Assembly: GCA_028278125.1 (NCBI GenBank)
Contig: JANQEY010000245.1
Span: 1-30,504 of the forward strand
Length of the DNA: 30,504 nucleotides
Direction of reading: 5' to 3'
DNA from: a bacterium
Lineage (GTDB): Bacteria > Electryoneota > Electryoneia > Electryoneales > Electryoneaceae
A program made the position numbers and the translations under genes. Numbering within the stretch: the stretch's first letter is position 1; each line of letters begins with the position of its first letter. Positions 16,455-24,351 of this stretch are shown piece by piece. The notes below the pieces were generated by a model. It was given only the letters and a program-made list of their open reading frames with translations. It ran no database searches and had not been told where the DNA came from.

Positions 16455-16483
16455 TCCCGGGATACGGTGATCCCGGGCTACCT
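16455..16483 (+). repeat. 29-bp repeat with CCCGGGAT hairpin, copy B1
   Basis: CCCGGGAT, loop ACGGTG, ATCCCGGG, then the tail CTACCT. The complete 29 bases recur, inverted and without mismatch, at 30290-30318. It ends four bases before the stop codon of the thioesterase gene. Confidence 0.85.
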
Positions 16484-16486
16484 ATA

Positions 16487-16954
16487 TTAATCCGGTTCTA
16501 CATACCAGTGTGGAGTTTCTTCCTTGATCTTTTTGTCTACTTCTGCAGGTGGACGGACTACATAAGCAACACATTCCGCAGTTACTTGTCCGTCAGGCAG
16601 CCTGATCTCCGATCCGACTTTCCAGACACCTGTCCTGGTTTCCAGTATTCGACCGACAGCTTTAAGGGGGCTTTGCGTGGGTGTGGGTTTCCGGAAGGTT
16701 ACTTCAAGTTTCATTGTTACGGTAAAATTATCTTCGAACCCATTGAGGAGGATCGCTCTTCCGGCAGTTTCATCGAGCACGGCCGATACTATTCCCCCAT
16801 GCGCTATACCGGGGTAACCGTTAAAGTGTTCAGGGATACTGAAATCCGCCACCACTTCTTCGTTTTCCGGATCACTGTACCAATCTATTTTCAGGGCGAA
16901 ATCATTTTCTCTGCCGCAGAGAAAACATGTACGTGAACTTGGTTGTTTTTCCAT
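16487..16954 (-). CDS. PaaI-family hotdog-fold thioesterase
   Basis: 155 residues. The hotdog signature is GIAHGGIVSAVLDETAGRA, with the HGG turn at 52-54 and the acidic catalytic position at Asp61/Glu62. An N-terminal TCFLCGREN (Cys10 and Cys13) is common in this PaaI subgroup. Later strands FTVTMKLEVTFRKPTPTQSPLKAVGRI and TGVWKVGSEIRLPDGQVTAECVAYVV complete the fold. The family hydrolyses acyl-CoA thioesters, often aryl- or hydroxyacyl-CoA, in the cytoplasm. It lies 34 bases after the HD-GYP gene in the same direction, so it may share the transcript, though no functional tie to c-di-GMP is evident. Confidence 0.88.
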   Translation of the reverse strand: MEKQPSSRTCFLCGRENDFALKIDWYSDPENEEVVADFSIPEHFNGYPGIAHGGIVSAVLDETAGRAILLNGFEDNFTVTMKLEVTFRKPTPTQSPLKAVGRILETRTGVWKVGSEIRLPDGQVTAECVAYVVRPPAEVDKKIKEETPHWYVEPD

Positions 16955-16988
16955 AATTGTCTTCTATCTGGATTTGTTTGTGTGGATA

Positions 16989-18056
16989 TTAGAATAGAGA
17001 TTCATCAATCTTTACGTCAGGAGTGTCTCTTAAATCTACAACCATCGGTTTGGCGGGATCCATATCCTGTCCCTTCTCACCTTTGACAACCTGGATAACC
17101 GGTGAATCGAACATATCATAATTCTGTTTCATTACTACGGCACTCATCCCGTTTGTTAGCCGGACGTTGGTTCCGATGGGATAGGGAATAGTTATCCTGT
17201 TCAGCACTTCAAGTACTTCAGGATCAAATTTACCCTCGGAACTTTCGCTGTTGATGATTGATAGAACTACATCAGCCGGCATTCCTGCCCTGTATGGACG
17301 GTCGCTGCGCATGGCATCCCAGTAGTCCGCCACTGAGACAATATATACCCAGGGATGAATCTGTTCCCGCTTTAAACCTTCAGGATAACCACTCCCATCG
17401 AGCATTTCATGATGCTGGCGCGCTATTGCCCATACCTTGGGTGAACTCTGTGTACGCTCATTCAGCAAATCAAAACCAAAAATCGGGTGCTGATTTACGT
17501 AATCCCTTTCCTGGTCATTAAGCAGTGTATCCTTCTTCAAAATTGAATCAGGGATTTTCATCTTTCCTATGTCGTGCATCAGGGCACCGGTCGCCAACAA
17601 CTTGAGATCTGCCGATTCAAACTGCATCAGGCTGGCCATTGCAACAGTTATTACTGTCACGTTTACACAATGCCGATAGGTGTAATCGTCATGAGTTCGA
17701 AGCTCGTGAGTGAGAATTTTTACATCACCGCAGGCTGCCACTTCATCAACAATAGTGTCCGCGGTAGTCCTGATGGCTTCATAATGACGCATATTCAGGT
17801 TTTCAAAATCATTAAAAACCTTGTAGACTGTCTCAATAGCCTTGGTGCGTGTCTCTTCAGATATTATCCCATGCGCACGTGAACCGTCTTCCTCATGGTT
17901 AAGAATATGCAGACTAACCAGGCCGGCATCACCCAACTGCCTCAAGTCACGTTGTGACAGTTTATGACCACGCCTGAAAAGTGTCCTGCCTTTAGCATAG
18001 ACATTTGATGCCAGTATTGCGCCAGGTTGGATAAGATGGATTGGTAAAAGACGCAT
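16989..18056 (-). CDS. HD-GYP domain protein, predicted c-di-GMP phosphodiesterase
   Basis: 355 residues. Residues 1-100 form an N-terminal domain of the kind that often precedes HD-GYP (LLPIHLIQPGAILASNVYAK, then GRTLFRRGHKLSQRDLRQL). The HD-GYP domain spans about 105-290. His129 is in YRHCVNV, the HD pair is at 161-162 in MHDIGKMKIPD, and the signature HHEMLDGSGYP occupies 215-225. Conserved VSVADYWDAMRSDRPYR follows. All metal-binding and GYP residues are intact, so hydrolysis of c-di-GMP to pGpG or GMP is expected. The C-terminal about 60 residues form a small beta domain. The protein is soluble. It follows the receiver-GGDEF gene by 60 bases, forming a signalling pair. Confidence 0.92.
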   Translation of the reverse strand: MRLLPIHLIQPGAILASNVYAKGRTLFRRGHKLSQRDLRQLGDAGLVSLHILNHEEDGSRAHGIISEETRTKAIETVYKVFNDFENLNMRHYEAIRTTADTIVDEVAACGDVKILTHELRTHDDYTYRHCVNVTVITVAMASLMQFESADLKLLATGALMHDIGKMKIPDSILKKDTLLNDQERDYVNQHPIFGFDLLNERTQSSPKVWAIARQHHEMLDGSGYPEGLKREQIHPWVYIVSVADYWDAMRSDRPYRAGMPADVVLSIINSESSEGKFDPEVLEVLNRITIPYPIGTNVRLTNGMSAVVMKQNYDMFDSPVIQVVKGEKGQDMDPAKPMVVDLRDTPDVKIDESLF

Positions 18057-18116
18057 GAAGTTCCCGGGGAATATAAATTAGCTTGTCATTCTGATTACAG
18101 GTTTATCCTGACTGTT

Positions 18117-19076
18117 TTATGCTCCTTTCGCCTGCTGCCTTGATTCACGAGCAGTAACAACTTCTATTCTTCCACGTCCCGCGTTTTTTGCTTTTTTTAA
18201 CGCATCGATAGCCTGTTCAATCAATTCTTCCGAGGTAAAACGGGTAGCGGATTTTGGTGTAACCACCAGTCCGCCACTGACTGAAACCGGAACACGGTTT
18301 CCCTTCGAGATAACTTTTAACATTTGTATCTGTTCTAATATACGCTGGGCTGTCAGGTTAGCGCCTTCGAGGTCTGTCGGGCAGAGAATTATGGCGAAAG
18401 TATCATTCTCGTAGCGACAAGCAGCGTCATATGGACGGAATCCCTGTTGTAACAGGGCTCCTATTTTTAAAACGAGATCATCACCGGTAGTGTAGCCGAA
18501 ATCACGGTTTACCTTGCGAAGATGATCCACGTTTAACATTAATAATCCTACATTTACACCCCGCCGCTGATGTCGTGAGACGGCTGCATCAATGGCAGCA
18601 TCAAACGCTGACCTGTTGTCAAGACCGGTCAAGGCGTCTATCCGTGCGCGATCCTTCAGTAGATCGATAAACCGTTTACTCCTGACCGCAGCACGTACCC
18701 TCGCCTGCATCTCTATCGCTTCATTACGTTTGCCGATATAATCCGATCCACCACTGTCAAGTGCTTTGGCGGCTTGAACAGGTGTATTCTTTTCTGTCAT
18801 GAAGACAATCGGGATATCGCGGGTCAGATCTGCCTCTTTAAGCTGTAAACATACCTGGAAACCTGTTAAATCAGGCATGTCTACGTCCATCAGGATCACA
18901 TCAGGCTTTTTCTCGATCGCCAACTTTAAACCTTCAGCGCCACCCATTGCGTGGATGAACTTGTCTACAACGCCTTCAAGATTAAAATCAACGAGCCTGT
19001 GCATCGCGGCATCATCGTCTATGGCAAGCAAAGTGATCTTTTTTATCGCATCTTTTCCATTTGTTGGTTCTTGCAT
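18117..19076 (-). CDS. Response regulator with degenerate GGDEF domain, possible c-di-GMP receptor
   Basis: 319 residues; AAGGGGACAGG precedes the ATG. Receiver domain 12-130: acidic pocket Asp20-Asp22, phosphoacceptor Asp64 in LMDVDMPDLTG, Thr94 and Lys116. The GGDEF domain runs from about 139 to 305, with DALTGLDNR (147-155), the metal Asp184 in LNVDHLRKVN and the active-site region RYENDTFAII (221-230). The GGDEF motif itself is replaced by ENDTF, so cyclase activity is unlikely. The inhibitory-site motif RxxD is retained as R214-P-Y-D217 at the normal five-residue spacing. This combination is known from c-di-GMP-binding effectors such as PopA. Encoded upstream of the HD-GYP gene. Confidence 0.9.
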   Translation of the reverse strand: MQEPTNGKDAIKKITLLAIDDDAAMHRLVDFNLEGVVDKFIHAMGGAEGLKLAIEKKPDVILMDVDMPDLTGFQVCLQLKEADLTRDIPIVFMTEKNTPVQAAKALDSGGSDYIGKRNEAIEMQARVRAAVRSKRFIDLLKDRARIDALTGLDNRSAFDAAIDAAVSRHQRRGVNVGLLMLNVDHLRKVNRDFGYTTGDDLVLKIGALLQQGFRPYDAACRYENDTFAIILCPTDLEGANLTAQRILEQIQMLKVISKGNRVPVSVSGGLVVTPKSATRFTSEELIEQAIDALKKAKNAGRGRIEVVTARESRQQAKGA

Positions 19077-19303
19077 CCTGTCCCCTTCCTTACCTGTATT
19101 GAAGCAATAAGTCTACGGAATGATTCAGGCTATATAAAACATGTTGATTACGTTAATACCTGCAATTACTTAGATTTACCTTAACTATTGTTGTTCCGAT
19201 GCCGAATTACGAATAATGAGTACATATTATTCAAAAACTACACCATTTTCAATTGTACATCCTGTTCAATGTAATTTTTTCTTCCTTATTTATAGATATA
19301 TCG

Positions 19304-20998
19304 TTACTTGATAAAGATTACTTTAAACAATTGCGGTTCGTAATTATTAACATCCAGCGTCATGAAATAAATTCCATTGGCGAGTCCCTCCGCCTGGAAA
19401 GTAAACTCGTGAAATCCTTTGTCATAGCTTCCCTGTACCACCGTTGCTACGTTTTGTCCCAGAACATTATAAACGTCAAGCCTGACAAAAGAAGAGATCG
19501 GAAGACCAACTGTAATAGTCGTTGTGGAATTAAAAGGATTGGGAAAAGCTGATACAATTTCCGGGCTGGAAGGCAGATAATCCGCGTAAACATCCTCGTT
19601 ATCATTAGCACCAAATTCAAACCAGCCGGTAGATTCCCAAGCTGTATACTGAGATGAAGAGTTGTCCGCAACATCAACGATCTGTTTCACAAACTCAAAC
19701 GAATCTTCAGCTAAAATTTCTCCAGCATCATAATCACCTACCCTGGCGAAATATGTATACAATCCATATGGAGCGATTCCAGGTACTACCTGCTGAGGCG
19801 ATACTTCTAAAACTGCTCCCGGTAGCAGGCCAATATTATAAAAGACGTCCAGCGGACCAAATTCACTGCCATTTGGCAGTTCCAGCGATGTCCATGCGTC
19901 AAAGAAAACAGGAACAGCTGACGGATTTTCAACAACAGCATCCCAACGGAAGCTTCCGCCCTGCGGCCCAATCAGAATGGGATCCTCCCAAGGGGTTGCT
20001 GTTAAAGTAAGATCTCCAACAGGATTATATACACAAAGTAAATCCATGTAGACAGGAATATGATCTGAGGCGTTATGGAGTGCGTCAGCCATTTCAGCGG
20101 ACACAACCTCGTTTATTCCTTCGTTGATAGCATCGTTCAGGTGTTCACCGTCGTTACCATATGAAACATAACTGTTATCCAAATACTCCCAGGTTAATCC
20201 ATCATAAAACTGATCGGTCAGCATGATAAAATCAAACCGGTCATCCATTCCACCCGTAGCTCCTCCACCGAATTGTGCGGTCCTGGTGCTCTGGGTATGG
20301 ACATCCGCGAAAGCGGCATTGTCATGCCAGTCGCCCGGAGTATCTATGGGGTCGATAAAGAGATCGTTTTCCAGCAAAGCCTGGTAGCCGGGCTCATTGC
20401 TATCATAAAAATTAAAGTCGCCGCAAAAGATTACATCGCTGTTTTCCAGGCCATTGTCCGACAAATAATCTAGGAAATCGTTTACTTCCGAAAGCCTGCG
20501 TTGTTCATTGTCTGTTCCCTGGCTGGCCTTCAGATGCGTGTTCGCCAGGTAAATGGGAGGGGTACCGGGTGCAGACAAGTATAATAATTCATATACCTCA
20601 ACGTTACGCAAATCCGTAATAATTGAAGTGGTGCTTACCAGCTCAAAAATATCCGAACGGTAAAAAAGAAACTCATCGCTGGAACCAATACCCGTTGGGG
20701 ATGAACGATCCCACAATAAATCACCGAGAGCATCATCGAGGAAATCATCCGCTCCAGTAGTGCTGACCACTTCCTGGCAAACCAGCAGGTGTGGATTTAT
20801 CTCATCGAGGACATACTCAAAGTCGATTACCCGTTCACCTGTGTTACCGGGGAAATTCAACAGGTTATAAGTGCAGATCCTGAGTGTATCAACCTGCTGA
20901 GCAAAGGAACTTGAAACAATAGCAAACAAAACAACTGAGATGAAAACCGTGATTTTTAACAATCGGCTGTTTACAAATTTTGGCGGAAGATGAATCAT
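19304..20998 (-). CDS. Secreted endonuclease/exonuclease/phosphatase (EEP) protein with C-terminal sorting domain
   Basis: 564 residues. Signal peptide about 1-33. The EEP domain spans about 36-322 with the metal and catalytic residues in order: Asn45 (CTYNLLN), Glu76 (LVCQEV), Asn153 and His155 (ANTHLKA), Asp194-Asn196 (CGDFNF), Asp-rich MDDRFDFIML at 251-260, and the terminal Asp312-His313 (ASDHIPVYM). The fold fits a DNase I-type nuclease or phosphodiesterase acting outside the cell. Residues about 330-440 are a domain shared with the next secreted protein. Residues 485-564 are the sorting domain (FPNPFNSTTTITVGLP, VYNVLGQNV, GLANGIYFM, KVIFIK). It lies 92 bases downstream of the lamin-tail protein gene, separated by a terminator. 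Confidence 0.9.
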   Translation of the reverse strand: MIHLPPKFVNSRLLKITVFISVVLFAIVSSSFAQQVDTLRICTYNLLNFPGNTGERVIDFEYVLDEINPHLLVCQEVVSTTGADDFLDDALGDLLWDRSSPTGIGSSDEFLFYRSDIFELVSTTSIITDLRNVEVYELLYLSAPGTPPIYLANTHLKASQGTDNEQRRLSEVNDFLDYLSDNGLENSDVIFCGDFNFYDSNEPGYQALLENDLFIDPIDTPGDWHDNAAFADVHTQSTRTAQFGGGATGGMDDRFDFIMLTDQFYDGLTWEYLDNSYVSYGNDGEHLNDAINEGINEVVSAEMADALHNASDHIPVYMDLLCVYNPVGDLTLTATPWEDPILIGPQGGSFRWDAVVENPSAVPVFFDAWTSLELPNGSEFGPLDVFYNIGLLPGAVLEVSPQQVVPGIAPYGLYTYFARVGDYDAGEILAEDSFEFVKQIVDVADNSSSQYTAWESTGWFEFGANDNEDVYADYLPSSPEIVSAFPNPFNSTTTITVGLPISSFVRLDVYNVLGQNVATVVQGSYDKGFHEFTFQAEGLANGIYFMTLDVNNYEPQLFKVIFIK

Positions 20999-21033
20999 TT
21001 TTCAACAATCTCTAAATGGGCATAAAAATTACA

Positions 21034-21071
21034 AAAAACAGCAGGCCTTGATACACAAACTCAAGGCCTGC
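21034..21071 (-). terminator. Rho-independent terminator after the lamin-tail protein gene
   Basis: GCAGGCCTTGA (21041-21051) pairs perfectly over 11 bp with TCAAGGCCTGC (21061-21071). The minus-strand stem is followed by TG and six T residues (21034-21039 on the plus strand). It lies 19 bases past the stop codon and should limit read-through into the EEP nuclease gene. Confidence 0.92.
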
Positions 21072-21090
21072 AGAAACGAATAAAAATGTA

Positions 21091-23919
21091 TTACTTCATC
21101 AAAACAATCTTGCGCATTTCGTTCAACTGACCGGGAACCGTTGCCTGGACAAAGTAAATGCCGCTGGCAAGGCCGGATGCGTTGAATGTATAGTTATGAT
21201 ATCCGGCGTCCTGGTAACCATTAGCCAGTACCGCAACCTGCTGACCAAGAGTATTAACTACAACAATCTTTACCTTGGCTATTTCAGGCAGACTCATGGT
21301 GATTGTCGTTGTCGGGTTAAATGGATTCGGATATACTTTGTCAAGCGCGTATTCTTTTGGAAGATTCAGCTCCATGCCCGGTACATCCAGTTCATCCATC
21401 TCAAACCAATCGGTGAGTACCCAGCCTTCGCCATTATTGAAGGTTCCTACTGTCGGACCTTCCAACGGCAGTTTGGCAAACTGGAATGAAGCTTCTGCCT
21501 CAACCTCGTCACCATCATACTGACCGACACGGGCTATATAGGTATAGATACCGTTCGGGGCAAAACCCGGAACCGACTGCGCGGGTGAAGCTTCAAGGGT
21601 AGCTCCTCCTACTAATGCCAGGTCTTCAAAGAGATCCAGTGTACCATACTCGGTACCGTCCGGAAGGATTAAGGCTGTCCAGGCATCAAATGTAACTGTT
21701 TCTTCCGATGTGTTCTCGACGTATGCATCCCAGCGGAACATGCCACCATTCGGGCCCACCCATGGCTGTTCCAGCCAGGGAGTCGCTGTCAGGATCAGCG
21801 GCGATCCGGCGAGTGCACCAATATCTTCCTGGAGTGAAGGTGTAACCTGTGTTCCACCGAAATAGAGATCGATGACGCCACGAACTGTAATCTCATCACC
21901 CATCACGTAACCGGTAAGGTCAAGACCTGCATCACCATTGATACGTGCGGTGGCTTCACCAGAACCGTCATCGATATAGAGGTTATAGCTGCCTTCTTCA
22001 GGATCATTATTCAGGATACCGGTAATTTCAGCCCATACACCTTCCCAGGCCTGTGCATCGATAAAGTCACCTGTGGTGAACTCCATCGCATCCGGCATCG
22101 GGTTGCCAGAGGAAAGCTCAAACCAGACAAAATCTACAATTTCAGTTACGCCGAAATAATCAGCGACTGTACCAACTACCATAATTTCATCACCACGATC
22201 CAGGCCTTCACCTGCGAGGAGGTCGGGATCATACATCATTATTCCGTAGCTGGTTTCATCCTGGAAGTAAGCGTCTGTGCGATCGTCCGCTACAACACCA
22301 TTCGGTTGCGTGACAATACCGGTAGCGATGACATTGCTGCCAAGAAGATCATCCGCATTCAACTGAATGTATTCATTGGTATAGGCTGTACCCATGAAAG
22401 CACCATCGACAGACAGCATTGCGCTGCCGTTCCAGAGTTCGTCAGGATAGAAACAGAGGGCAAATTCCACATTATCGGCACCTTCAGGAACAACAACGTC
22501 AACTGTAAGAAGCTGCCAATCCTCGTTGTCCCATGTCATGTCACTGCTGAATTCACCACCGACAACTACTCCACCTTCTGCATCCATATAGGTAATTTCA
22601 ACCATGGCATAGCTGGAAATATCATTATCATATACCATTATGCCGAAAGTGAAAGAATCACCACCAACAGGATCGTAAACTAACTGGGTAAGCTTTGGGG
22701 TTGACATATCTGTCCAGTTTACTGTAGCCGCATACATACCTTCAGCTACGTTTACATCTTCCTGGGAAACAGTTGTCGCAACATCACCTTCAAACACCCA
22801 TTCATCGAGAACGTCATCTGTCCAGTCTTCAAAACCGAGGTTCAGCAGTTCAGTCGGACGATCCATTGCGTTTTGAGCACCTGGTGTTCCATAATCGCCA
22901 TCACCTCCCGGCCAGGGCTGATCCGATTCCGCCCAGTTAGCACCGACATTATTGTCAAGATTAACATCGATCAAGTACATTGAAGCTCCGGTGGGATCCG
23001 GGAATTCAGGTCCACCATCATAATAGACCATGTCAACTTCAGTTCCCATGGCATCATATATAATTACTTCGTCTGCGCCATTCGAGAGGAACCAGCTGCC
23101 ACCATCGTACTGATAATCTATTTCAACACCACCATTGGTCATCATGTCTGCATTGACGCCAAGAACCAGGTAACCACCTGCTGTAATCATAAGGGGGCCA
23201 CCATTGTCAACAACCTGTGAGTCACTATCCGCATCGGTTATAGACCATCCGTTAATATCAACATCAGTGTCGCCGTTGTTATAGAGCTCGAACCATTCAC
23301 CATTTGCGTCACTAACAATGGAAGGATTCTGCATAATTTCGTTAATGACGATGTCTGGGGGTGCAACAAATGAATTAGCCATTCCGGGTGTTCCGAAATC
23401 ACCATCACCACCCGGCCAGGCTGACATTGATTCCGCCCAGTTGGCACCAACATTGTTATCGAGTGCAGGATCTGTCAGGTGCATGGATGCTCCCGTTGGA
23501 TCCGGGAATTCAGGTCCGCCATCGTAATAGACAAAGTCCATTTCAACACCTATGTCATCATAAATAATGACCTCGTCCGCACCATTGGAGAGATACCAGC
23601 CAGCATATTCGTAGTCGACATTCACGCCACCATTGGTCGCAAAGTCAGCGTTGTTGCCAAGGACCAGGTATCCACCCGCGGCGATTACCAGCGGACCACC
23701 GTTAGCAATTACTGATGAATCGCCGTCAGCGTCTGCAAAAATCCAGCCTTCAATATCGACGTCCATGTCACCATCGTTATAAAGCTCAAACCATTCTCCA
23801 TCTCCATCACCGACGGCTGACGGATTTTGCATGATCTCGTTAATGATAATATCCGCAGAACAGAATCCGGCCATTAAGAAGACTGCGAGCAGTATCACAA
23901 TACCTTTTAAGTTCCTCAC
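21091..23919 (-). CDS. Secreted protein with two lamin-tail domains, OB-fold region and C-terminal sorting domain
   Basis: 942 residues from GTG, chosen because GAGGAGGATTAA lies directly upstream and the signal peptide (1-22) starts there. Two lamin-tail domains lie at about 22-180 and 187-350, each opening with INEIMQNPS and GEWFELYN and ending in YDGGPEFPDPTGAS and WPGGDGD.GTPG. Residues about 356-510 look like a carbohydrate-binding-type jelly roll. About 515-700 holds OB-fold-like repeats (YIQLNADDLLGSNVIATGIV, GDEIMVVGTVADYFGVTEI, YLYFGGTQV-like strands) as in YhcR/ExeM. About 707-815 is the domain shared with the EEP protein. The sorting domain is 862-942 (YPNPFNPTTTITMSLP, NTLGQQVAVL, GLASGIYFVQA, KIVLMK). 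Probably surface-bound or released; likely binds DNA or polysaccharide, but this is inference. Confidence 0.9.
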   Translation of the reverse strand: MRNLKGIVILLAVFLMAGFCSADIIINEIMQNPSAVGDGDGEWFELYNDGDMDVDIEGWIFADADGDSSVIANGGPLVIAAGGYLVLGNNADFATNGGVNVDYEYAGWYLSNGADEVIIYDDIGVEMDFVYYDGGPEFPDPTGASMHLTDPALDNNVGANWAESMSAWPGGDGDFGTPGMANSFVAPPDIVINEIMQNPSIVSDANGEWFELYNNGDTDVDINGWSITDADSDSQVVDNGGPLMITAGGYLVLGVNADMMTNGGVEIDYQYDGGSWFLSNGADEVIIYDAMGTEVDMVYYDGGPEFPDPTGASMYLIDVNLDNNVGANWAESDQPWPGGDGDYGTPGAQNAMDRPTELLNLGFEDWTDDVLDEWVFEGDVATTVSQEDVNVAEGMYAATVNWTDMSTPKLTQLVYDPVGGDSFTFGIMVYDNDISSYAMVEITYMDAEGGVVVGGEFSSDMTWDNEDWQLLTVDVVVPEGADNVEFALCFYPDELWNGSAMLSVDGAFMGTAYTNEYIQLNADDLLGSNVIATGIVTQPNGVVADDRTDAYFQDETSYGIMMYDPDLLAGEGLDRGDEIMVVGTVADYFGVTEIVDFVWFELSSGNPMPDAMEFTTGDFIDAQAWEGVWAEITGILNNDPEEGSYNLYIDDGSGEATARINGDAGLDLTGYVMGDEITVRGVIDLYFGGTQVTPSLQEDIGALAGSPLILTATPWLEQPWVGPNGGMFRWDAYVENTSEETVTFDAWTALILPDGTEYGTLDLFEDLALVGGATLEASPAQSVPGFAPNGIYTYIARVGQYDGDEVEAEASFQFAKLPLEGPTVGTFNNGEGWVLTDWFEMDELDVPGMELNLPKEYALDKVYPNPFNPTTTITMSLPEIAKVKIVVVNTLGQQVAVLANGYQDAGYHNYTFNASGLASGIYFVQATVPGQLNEMRKIVLMK
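22860..23860 (-). repeat. Internal tandem duplication of the lamin-tail domain
   Basis: Two coding units with a period of about 167 residues (about 501 bases) repeat within the 942-residue gene. Near-identical DNA stretches can be seen, for example around 23829 and 23331 (start motif) and around 23500 and 22990 (GGATCCGGGAATTCAGGTCC-like segment). Confidence 0.8.
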
Positions 23920-23939
23920 TTAATCCTCCTCATTTTTTG

Positions 23940-24351
23940 TCCTCTCCCAAGGACTGATGATTGGAATAAAATATTTTTCGTTCGATTTTACAGGTACGTT
24001 GCTCCCCCCGTGGAGAGACCGCCCCCTGCCGATCCCTTCCCATCGTTTCATTAGTAAGCGTTTGTCGGTTGGGAAGTTATTTTCAGCCGCATTTCCTCTG
24101 TTGAGGAAATAACGGTTTATTGACTCATATAATGCCGGAACAATTTTTAACTTCGGATGCCCTTGCTAGAGGAATCTCGGTAATATATTGGTCGAATGAT
24201 GCTATCCTGTTATTCCAGCAAGGGAATGTAATAAATTTTACTGGTGATTGCTGATTTTTTGTGTTTTTAGAGTTTTTTGAGTGTTAGGGGCTCATGGAGT
24301 CCAATGAGAAAGGGGACTACGTATGTAAAAGATTTTATTGATTATAGATTT
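23940..24351 (-). other. 432-base gene-free leader region with several stem-loops
   Basis: No open frame of interest lies between the GTG start at 23919 and the permease stop at 24352. Three inverted repeats stand out: CTTCCCA/TGGGAAG (24036-24042 with 24070-24076); ATTTCCTC/GAGGAAAT on a tetraloop (24091-24110); and CCCTTGCT..GGAAT pairing with ATTCC..AGCAAGGG (24160-24175 with 24212-24224, a 13-bp stem with a three-base bulge). A GC-rich patch lies at 24001-24035. The region may be a structured 5' leader of the secreted-protein mRNA or a separate small RNA; I do not recognise a known riboswitch. Confidence 0.4.

Larger units (their letters stand above)
16141..16486. repeat. Gene-free island of hairpin repeats between convergent genes
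   Basis: The 374-base gap between two convergent gene ends holds no credible gene but at least five inverted-repeat modules. They are: a GTAGCCCGGG-type hairpin (about 16163-16188), a CCCTGTCA/TGACAGGG hairpin (16233-16264), a TCCCAGA/TCTGGGA hairpin (16308-16326), a nested CCCGGTTTG...CAAACCGGG structure (16398-16438) and a CCCGGGAT/ATCCCGGG hairpin (16455-16483). Three of these have relatives in the island at 29.9-30.5 kb. The layout resembles REP/BIME-type intergenic repeats placed after gene ends. Confidence 0.75.

Noticed and set aside
16141..16486. CRISPR array
   Set aside because: The repeats differ from each other and are not regularly spaced; no cas genes are present.
16508..16936. 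142-codon plus-strand open frame
   Set aside because: Mirror frame of the thioesterase gene, whose hotdog motifs are intact.
19304..19552. Plus-strand open frame across the 3' end of the EEP nuclease gene
   Set aside because: Antisense to the conserved sorting domain; no supporting signal.
23941..24060. c-di-GMP riboswitch upstream of the lamin-tail gene
   Set aside because: The GC-rich patch and GAGCAACG looked suggestive, but the conserved core of class I or II c-di-GMP riboswitches could not be found.
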